11,308 bases of DNA, from NCBI GenBank assembly GCA_905214995.1, contig CAJMOT010000074.1, forward strand, positions 1 to 11,308. Reading direction: 5' to 3'. Shown here piece by piece: positions 1 through 4,994 of the stretch. Source of the DNA: an uncultured bacterium (GTDB lineage: Bacteria > Verrucomicrobiota > Verrucomicrobiia > Opitutales > Intestinicryptomonadaceae). Positions within the stretch are counted from its first letter, which is position 1, and the number at the start of each line of letters is the position of its first letter. Under the pieces are notes generated by a model that worked only from the letters and a program-made list of their open reading frames with translations, did no database searches and had not been told where the DNA came from. A program made the position numbers and the translations under genes.

Positions 1-474
1 CCGCCACTATCCCGCCTTTGGAGTCCTTTATGGTGAGGGCGGGGAATCCGCCGCGGTAGCACGGGGCGACGCCGAGGTTTGCCCATTTGAATTTTACCGG
101 AAATTTTTCGCCGATTTCGACCGCCGCCGGAAATTTTATCTCGGCGGGAAACAGCCTGTACCCGAGGCGCATGTTTATCTTTTCTACGAACTCTTTATTC
201 TCTTTGTAGAAGCGGTCGGGCCACCAGTGCGCAGACATGTAGCTTGCGTGGTACTCGACGGACATTCCCGGAAGCCATTCGAGGGTGTCGGAGGGCTCCA
301 AATGGTAGCCGTAATTGCCCGTCCTGCCCGAGTAAAAGTAGGCGCACCAGCCCATGTCGGGGTTTATCAGCGCCTTTCGGTTGTCCTCCGGACGAAAGAT
401 TTCGATGCGCCCGAACCCGCGAGGTCGGCTGCGGAAAATAGCGATGCGGCGGCTAAAACGGCATAATTTTTCAT
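1..474 (-). pseudogene. Frameshifted, internally deleted DUF4832-type (glycosidase-like) protein gene, runs off the window
   Basis: An ATG at 474 opens a signal-peptide-like start (MKNYAVLAAASLFSA...) whose frame stops at TGA 367-369. The homologous reading continues in another frame from about 415, giving GFGRIEIFRPEDNRKALINP, then DMGWCAYFYSGRTGNYGYHL. It stays open to base 1, ending in RLGYRLFPAEIKFPAAVEIG and later WANLGVAPCYRGGFPALTIK. From memory of this family (secreted, TIM-barrel-like proteins annotated DUF4832, common in Verrucomicrobiota), the NPDMGW block belongs near the N-terminus and the YHASYM.HWWP, RLGYR and GVAPCY blocks near the C-terminus, some 300 residues apart. Here PGMSVEYHASYM joins them directly, at about 254-262. 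The barrel core is therefore missing and the signal peptide is out of frame, so no normal product is expected. The domain name is less certain than the broken state. Confidence 0.6.
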
Positions 475-480
475 ATCGGC

Positions 481-509
481 ATGATGGCGCAAAAGTTCCG
501 AGATGTCAA
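481..509 (-). promoter_or_regulatory. Possible promoter of the DUF4832-type relic
   Basis: On the minus strand, TTGACA (509-504) is followed after 17 bases by CATCAT (486-481), four of six matches to the -10 consensus. Transcription would start about at the ATG (474), which would make the message nearly leaderless. No Shine-Dalgarno sequence precedes the ATG. This is a motif match only. Confidence 0.35.
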
Positions 510-553
510 TTTCTCCGTTTTGGCGTTCGCATCTTGCAAGTTAGCGCGGGCAA

Positions 554-583
554 AAAAAATCCCCCGCGCGCGGGGGATTTTTT
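554..583 (-). terminator. Rho-independent terminator, bidirectional, after the PEP-CTERM gene
   Basis: A perfect 30-bp palindrome has a GC core (CCCCCGCGCGCGGGGG) flanked by A-tracts on the left and T-tracts on the right. On either strand it forms a stable hairpin ending in a U-run. It lies 20 bp past the stop of the minus-strand PEP-CTERM gene and 80 bp before the start of the relic, so it separates the two transcriptionally. Confidence 0.9.
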
Positions 584-602
584 CGGACGGCATAGTCAAA
601 GT

Positions 603-2045
603 TTAGCGGCGGCGCCCGCGCAGGACGGACAGGATGACTGCCGCCAAACCGAAGAGCGCCGCCGCCTGCGCGGGTTCGGGAATCGTGCCTATTAGCGATA
701 TGTTCAGCCCGTGCGCCGTCGAGAGGATTTCGTATTCAAGGCCCGAGATTTCGACACCGTTATAGACGAATTCGGCTTCGTATTTCGATACGTCCCCGAA
801 CGATCCGGAGTCGGAAACAAGCAGAGAAAATTCGTCGCCCTCAAACGTCGTGTCGGGCGCGAAATCCGACAAATCCACCTCAAAAACATATCTTGCATCG
901 TCTCCGCCGACTTGGGCTATGCCGCTTTCCGATACGAGCGCGCCCCTGTTTATCTCTATTTTTATCTTGCCGCCCGCCCAGTCTATCCCGCGCGCGTAGA
1001 GCGTCCCGCCGTCGCCTTCGGAGTCCATTGCGGCGACGGCGAGCGCCCCTCCCTCTATGCGTATGCGCGAGAGCTGCGCGGTTTCTTGCGTAGAAATCGC
1101 AAGAGTTCCGCCCTTTATGACGGTTCCGACGGAATCCGGATCGTTTCTATTCCACACGCTTTGCGAATTGTTCGAAATCTGGCGGATAGTTTGCGTGGCG
1201 TCCGCCGCCCCGTCCATTACCACGGTTATTTTCGACAATTTGACGCTTGCCGCCCAGTCGTCCATCAGTATGCCCTTGAACGAGGCGTCGGAGGAGTTGG
1301 AGAACACGAGAGTCGTCTGCCCTTCGGCGTTGTCGGCGAAATTGTTTCGGACAATACCCGTTCCGTCGATTCCGCCCACTCGCACGACGGCGGATTTCGA
1401 CTGGCTGTACGCCGACTGGTTGTTTATGTACCAGATGGCCGTGTTCTGGTCGTTGGGGTTGGAGGGAAGCGCGCCGTTGAGGGTCATGCGCCCGACGTCC
1501 GCCGACAGGAAATTGTCCGACGCGCTATTGTAGCGGTACGCCTCCGCGCCGTTGCGGAAAGACATGCTGAAAATGGTCGAAGCCGAGGTAGGCTCGGCGG
1601 AGTTCGCCCCTATTGAGGCGGAGCCGATTTCCACCTGTTGGAAGCGGTTCAAAGAGTAATTGCGCGCCGATCCGTCTCCGGAGGAATACATAGTCATCTT
1701 GTCGGCGGCGAGCGACGGAGAGGCGTCCTCCGACGGGCCGTTGAGGGTCATTGAGGTTTTGAAAACGAATTCGCCGACGCGCGGCTGGTTGTCGTCCGAA
1801 AAATATTTGACCGCAATCTGGCTTGCCGCCCCGGGATTTGCTTCCGAGTCGAAAATGAATACGTTTCCAGCCATCCACGAATAGTCGTTTCTTACCGCGC
1901 CGGCGGAGGGGCTCCACGATTGGGGGTCGTCGAGCGAATAGTAGGTTTCCGTTCCCACATAGCCGTATTCGGTTGCGGAGAGCGCGGAGAAAGCGAAAAT
2001 GAGGCTTGCAAGCGGCGTCAGGCGGGCGGCGAATTTAGTATGCAT
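603..2045 (-). CDS. Exported beta-rich protein with PEP-CTERM sorting signal
   Basis: 480 residues. A signal peptide (about residues 1-24, basic start, hydrophobic stretch, ALSA before the cleavage point) is followed by a Ser/Thr/Asn/Gly-rich body that looks like a parallel beta-helix or autotransporter-passenger-type repeat. Residues 307-340 resemble an autotransporter-associated beta-strand repeat (GTVIKGGTLAIS...IEGGALAV). The C-terminus is a textbook tripartite tag: PEP at 456-458, a hydrophobic helix (about 461-475) and a terminal RGRRR. Such tags are recognised by exosortases, so the protein is probably exported and processed for surface or matrix display; no exosortase gene is visible here. 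ATG start, without a Shine-Dalgarno sequence. It has its own promoter (2079-2107) and terminator (554-583), so it is monocistronic. It is a divergent paralog of the partial gene at 9988. The ligand or function is unknown. Confidence 0.88.
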   Translation of the reverse strand: MHTKFAARLTPLASLIFAFSALSATEYGYVGTETYYSLDDPQSWSPSAGAVRNDYSWMAGNVFIFDSEANPGAASQIAVKYFSDDNQPRVGEFVFKTSMTLNGPSEDASPSLAADKMTMYSSGDGSARNYSLNRFQQVEIGSASIGANSAEPTSASTIFSMSFRNGAEAYRYNSASDNFLSADVGRMTLNGALPSNPNDQNTAIWYINNQSAYSQSKSAVVRVGGIDGTGIVRNNFADNAEGQTTLVFSNSSDASFKGILMDDWAASVKLSKITVVMDGAADATQTIRQISNNSQSVWNRNDPDSVGTVIKGGTLAISTQETAQLSRIRIEGGALAVAAMDSEGDGGTLYARGIDWAGGKIKIEINRGALVSESGIAQVGGDDARYVFEVDLSDFAPDTTFEGDEFSLLVSDSGSFGDVSKYEAEFVYNGVEISGLEYEILSTAHGLNISLIGTIPEPAQAAALFGLAAVILSVLRGRRR

Positions 2046-2078
2046 AAGGCAGTTGCAACGAATTGTTAAAACTGTGTT

Positions 2079-2107
2079 TTTTTACCAAAATGTCGAAAAA
2101 TAGTCAA
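2079..2107 (-). promoter_or_regulatory. Sigma-70-like promoter of the PEP-CTERM gene
   Basis: Minus strand: TTGACT (2107-2102), a 17-base spacer, then TAAAAA (2084-2079), set in an AT-rich patch within otherwise GC-rich DNA. The expected start is near 2072, leaving a leader of about 27 bases with no Shine-Dalgarno sequence before the ATG at 2045. The same -10 hexamer and spacing recur at 8270-8298. Confidence 0.55.
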
Positions 2108-2220
2108 GAAGGTTTTGCGTATGCGCAGGTTATGTTGCGGTTTGCCCGCGCGAAAGAGCAGATAAATGGACGGAAAGATTGCGCGCCGCCCCATTCCCGC
2201 AGGGTTGCCGCGGGGAATTT

Positions 2221-2250
2221 GCCCGCTGGCGGGCGCGTTTTCGCGCGGGC
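2221..2250. repeat. Nested inverted repeats able to form alternative hairpins
   Basis: GCCCGC (2221-2226) can pair with GCGGGC at 2229-2234 or with GCGGGC at 2245-2250. Between them, GCGCG (2233-2237) can pair with CGCGC (2242-2246) around a TTTT loop. It lies about 170 bp downstream of the operon's last stop codon on the minus strand, without a following U-run there. It may be a Rho-type transcript end or simply GC-rich intergenic structure. Confidence 0.4.
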
Positions 2251-2422
2251 ATTGCGAGGAAGGTATGCGGGAGGTTTTTGTGGCGGATGAGAGAAAGCGT
2301 TTCATTGCCGCTCAAAAGGAGCGCGGCGGCAATCCAAATTCTTGCGCGGCGAAATCTGGATTTATATATAGATATGCAACCTGTCCGCTTCGCGAAACCC
2401 GCGCGGCCTGCCGCCCAATCGC

Positions 2423-3283
2423 CTATCCGATTGCGCCGCGGCGGGAGCAGGCGTATGCTGCGGATTTTGCCGCGCGCCTCGCCGCGCCCTTTGCATTCTC
2501 GCCGTCGAGAATCGCCGAGACGAACCCTGCGGTGAATGCGTCGCCCGCGCCGACGGTGTCTACGACTTCTACCGGCTCCGGCAGCCCCCTTGCGGGCTCC
2601 TCTCCCCGGGCGAACACGATATGCCCTTCTGCGCCGAGCGTGCACGCGAGGAATTTCAGCGAAAATTCTTCCGCGATTTCCTCCGCCATATCCCGAAGCT
2701 CCGCGCATTTGCGGGAGAAGAGGAGCCCGTGGACGATAGGGAGCTCCGAGTCGTTGAGCTTGAGCATGTCCGCGCATTCGAGGGATTCGGCGAGGATTTT
2801 TGCGTCAAAATAATTCTGGCGCAGGTTGGCGTCAAACACTTTCAGGCAGGAAGGTTTGAGGGTTTTCAGAAGCGCGAAAAGGGTTTTTCTCGAAGTCTCC
2901 GAACGCTGGGCGAGCGTGCCGAAGCAGAAAGCGCCGCAGCCGGCCGCGATTTCCGCGGCGGCCTCCGAAAGCCCGATTTCGTCCCACGCGGCGGGGCGGC
3001 GTATGTCGTAGGCGGGCAGTCCGTCGGGGCCTTCGGATACGTCAACAACCCCGGTGGGAATACCCGGAAGGACGGCGACGGCGCGAGCGTCTACGCGGAT
3101 TTCGGCGATTTTCGCAAGCGCGGCCCCGCCGAGCTCGTCGCCGCCGACCGCGCTTATTATCGCGCAATCGCATCCGAATTTGGCGCAGAAATACGCGAAG
3201 TTAAGCGGCGCCCCTCCGAGGGTTTTTGAATCCCCGAAGCGGTCCCAGACGATTTCCCCGAACGAGGCGATTTTATTTTTCAC
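2423..3283 (-). CDS. PfkB-family sugar kinase, fructokinase-like
   Basis: 286 residues, full length for a ribokinase/PfkB-fold kinase (usually 290-330, so slightly short). It would phosphorylate a sugar, probably fructose or a related hexose, using ATP in the cytoplasm. The substrate-side glycine motif LGGAPLNFAY is at about residues 22-31, typical of fructokinases. The C-terminal PfkB signature DTVGAGDAFTAGF is at 242-254, with the anion hole GAGD and catalytic base D248. KVFDANLRQNYF in the middle matches the usual D.N.R block. The start is GTG (3283-3281), preceded by AAAGGA about 7 bases upstream; this start overlaps the end of lspA by 11 bp, implying translational coupling. It is the last gene of the ileS cluster. 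Exact sugar specificity cannot be read from the sequence. Confidence 0.87.
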   Translation of the reverse strand: MKNKIASFGEIVWDRFGDSKTLGGAPLNFAYFCAKFGCDCAIISAVGGDELGGAALAKIAEIRVDARAVAVLPGIPTGVVDVSEGPDGLPAYDIRRPAAWDEIGLSEAAAEIAAGCGAFCFGTLAQRSETSRKTLFALLKTLKPSCLKVFDANLRQNYFDAKILAESLECADMLKLNDSELPIVHGLLFSRKCAELRDMAEEIAEEFSLKFLACTLGAEGHIVFARGEEPARGLPEPVEVVDTVGAGDAFTAGFVSAILDGENAKGAARRAAKSAAYACSRRGAIG

Positions 3284-3842
3284 GCGGATCCTTTCCGACG
3301 CCGGCTTTTGCGCGCTTTTTTTCGCGCTCGTCGATTATCACGGAAATTATGTAGACCGCCACCCCTACGGTGATGCCGCAGTCGGCGACGTTGAAGGCGG
3401 GCCACCTGTATTCGACAATCGGCAGGTGGACGTCTATGAAGTCTATCACGTGCCCGTAGCAGATTCTGTCGAAGAGGTTGCCGACGACTCCTCCCGCGAA
3501 TATCCCGAGGGCGAGCTGCCCGCATCTGGTGTCGAAGCCGAGTTGGTTTCTGAAAATCCAGACGGCGGCGAGCGCGAGCAGGGCTATTGAAGACAGCAGG
3601 TAGGTCCGCCCCGAGAGAATCCCCCACGCGGCGCCCTCGTTTGTGATGTGCACTATGTAGAGAAAGCCGTCTATCACCGGGATCGGCGAGCTGCCGGAGC
3701 CGAAGTGGTAGGTGGGGTTGCCGCGCTCCCACGGAATATTGGCGACGACGGCGAGCTTTGTGAGCTGGTCGAGCGCGAACACGCCGAACGCCGCGGCGAA
3801 AAACGCGGCGGAAGACGCCTTTTTTGTGCCGGTTTGTTCCAA
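3273..3842 (-). CDS. lspA: Lipoprotein signal peptidase (signal peptidase II)
   Basis: 189 residues. An inner-membrane aspartyl protease that removes signal peptides from prolipoproteins after diacylglyceryl modification of the lipobox cysteine. Four hydrophobic segments are visible (about residues 11-33, 80-97, 109-123 and 154-171). Family blocks in order: LDQLTK (24-29), TNEGAAWG (67-74), GGVVGNLFDR (117-126), HVIDFIDVH (131-139) and PAFNVADCGI (148-157). D134 and D154 correspond to the catalytic aspartate pair. The start is a rare TTG at 3842 with no clear Shine-Dalgarno sequence, 12 bases after the stop of the DksA-like gene and in its reading frame; no ATG or GTG lies between that stop and the TTG. 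The loop around 40-55 is longer than in typical LspA. Overlap with the kinase gene supports an operon. A lipoprotein substrate is encoded nearby at 8319. Confidence 0.95.
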   Translation of the reverse strand: MEQTGTKKASSAAFFAAAFGVFALDQLTKLAVVANIPWERGNPTYHFGSGSSPIPVIDGFLYIVHITNEGAAWGILSGRTYLLSSIALLALAAVWIFRNQLGFDTRCGQLALGIFAGGVVGNLFDRICYGHVIDFIDVHLPIVEYRWPAFNVADCGITVGVAVYIISVIIDEREKKRAKAGVGKDPREK

Positions 3843-3854
3843 TGCGGTTCGGAA

Positions 3855-4994
3855 TCAGGAGGGCATGTCCTCGTCTTCGGCGGAGTCCGAAGCGTCGATG
3901 TCGTATATGGAACGCTGCACCGACTTTATCTTTTTGCTTTCGGCCTCCTTTATCTCCTGGCCGCGCTTGGTGCACCTCGTGAACGGTATGGCTTCGAGCC
4001 TCGATTCGGGAATGGGCTCGCCGGTCACTTCGCATATTCCGTATGTGCCGTTTCTGATGCGCTCTATCGCCGCGTCGATTTCGGCTATGATCTCCTTTTC
4101 ATTGGAGAGCAGGTTGTACGCCATGTCGCGCTCAAAGCTCTCGCTCCCCGCGTCGGCGAGGTGCTGTCCGTAAGAGGACAGGTCGCCGGAGTCTTCCTTG
4201 GCGGAGCGTTTGAGGACTTCCTCCGATATGCTCTCCGCGCCGCGCGAGTGGCGTTTGCGCAGATCGACGAGCATATTGTAGTACTTTTTCCACTTGCGCG
4301 GGATTTCCCTTTCCCTGTGCTTTTCGAGCGACGGGGTTTCGACGGGGTTGAAGCCGAGAATGTCGAATATGCTTGCGGCGGCGACGGGGTTTTTCGGCGA
4401 CGACGTCGCCTTGAACGGAACGGGGGCGGCTGGGCCTTTCGCAGACGCGGCCTTTTCGTCCGCGCTTTTGGAGGCGGCCTTCGCCTGCTGCTGCCCCGAG
4501 CCGGAAGCGCGCATTTCGAGGTACGCGTCGAGGTCTTCGAGGGTGAAGGCGATTGAGTCGGACGCGCGTACGCGGACCTTTTTTTGCGGTTTGGGAATTT
4601 CCGGAGTTTCGGAAATCTTCGCCGCGCGCTCGGCGGGCTTGGGCGATATTTTTATCGAGATTTTGCCGCCATTTTTCGCGCCCTTCGCCGCTTTCGCTGG
4701 CTTCTTTTTTGGAGCGGATTTGAGCGGGGCTTGGATGGAGGGCTTTTTCGCCGAGGAACCCTCCGGTTTTTTTGCGGGGGCGGATTTCAGCGACGCCTTG
4801 AAAACCGCCTGCCTTGCGCCGGCCGCGGGTTTCTTTTGCGCGGAGGCCTTTTGTCCGGACGCTGCGGATTTTTTCGCCGCCGCTTTTTTCAAGGAGCCCG
4901 AAACGGCCGCCGCTCCCTTGGCGCGCTCGGGTTTTGCGGCGGGCTTGGGGGCGGACTTTTTGTTCGTCTTTTTTGCGGCTTGTTTTTTCGTCAT
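3855..4994 (-). CDS. DksA/TraR-like protein with long Lys/Ala-rich N-terminal tail and degenerate zinc finger
   Basis: 379 residues from the ATG at 4994, which overlaps the ileS stop as ATGA; an upstream in-frame ATG at 5078 lies inside ileS and is less likely. Residues 1 to about 140 are extremely rich in Lys, Ala, Pro and Ser (KKAAAKKSAAS-like), like bacterial histone H1-type tails. A less regular linker follows. From about 233 to 379 it matches the DksA/TraR/YteA family: a helical hairpin with YYNMLVDLRKRH and HLADAGSESFERD, then YGICEVTGEPIPESRLEAIP. The zinc finger keeps one cysteine of each pair (C321, C341) and has replaced the others (CEVT, CTKR). DksA proteins bind RNA polymerase through its secondary channel and tune transcription initiation. 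The tail suggests nucleic acid binding; that is inference. Acidic C-terminus (SAEDED). Confidence 0.85.
   Translation of the reverse strand: MTKKQAAKKTNKKSAPKPAAKPERAKGAAAVSGSLKKAAAKKSAASGQKASAQKKPAAGARQAVFKASLKSAPAKKPEGSSAKKPSIQAPLKSAPKKKPAKAAKGAKNGGKISIKISPKPAERAAKISETPEIPKPQKKVRVRASDSIAFTLEDLDAYLEMRASGSGQQQAKAASKSADEKAASAKGPAAPVPFKATSSPKNPVAAASIFDILGFNPVETPSLEKHREREIPRKWKKYYNMLVDLRKRHSRGAESISEEVLKRSAKEDSGDLSSYGQHLADAGSESFERDMAYNLLSNEKEIIAEIDAAIERIRNGTYGICEVTGEPIPESRLEAIPFTRCTKRGQEIKEAESKKIKSVQRSIYDIDASDSAEDEDMPS

Larger units (their letters stand above)
2046..2422. other. Gene-free spacer with GC-rich hairpins
   Basis: No convincing gene lies between the start of the PEP-CTERM gene and the stop of the sugar kinase. 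Its short reading frames overlap each other in several frames and are Arg-rich. The stretch holds the PEP-CTERM promoter (2079-2107), a nest of GC-rich inverted repeats (2221-2250), an imperfect hairpin with 8-bp arms (2304-2311 with 2326-2333) and an AT island (about 2355-2375). No hairpin followed by a U-run was found for the minus-strand operon that ends at 2423, so that operon may end by Rho or at one of these stems. Confidence 0.6.

Noticed and set aside
711..1616. Plus-strand open frame of 301 codons
   Set aside because: It lies fully antisense to the PEP-CTERM gene, has Arg/Val-rich composition, no ribosome binding site and no family resemblance.
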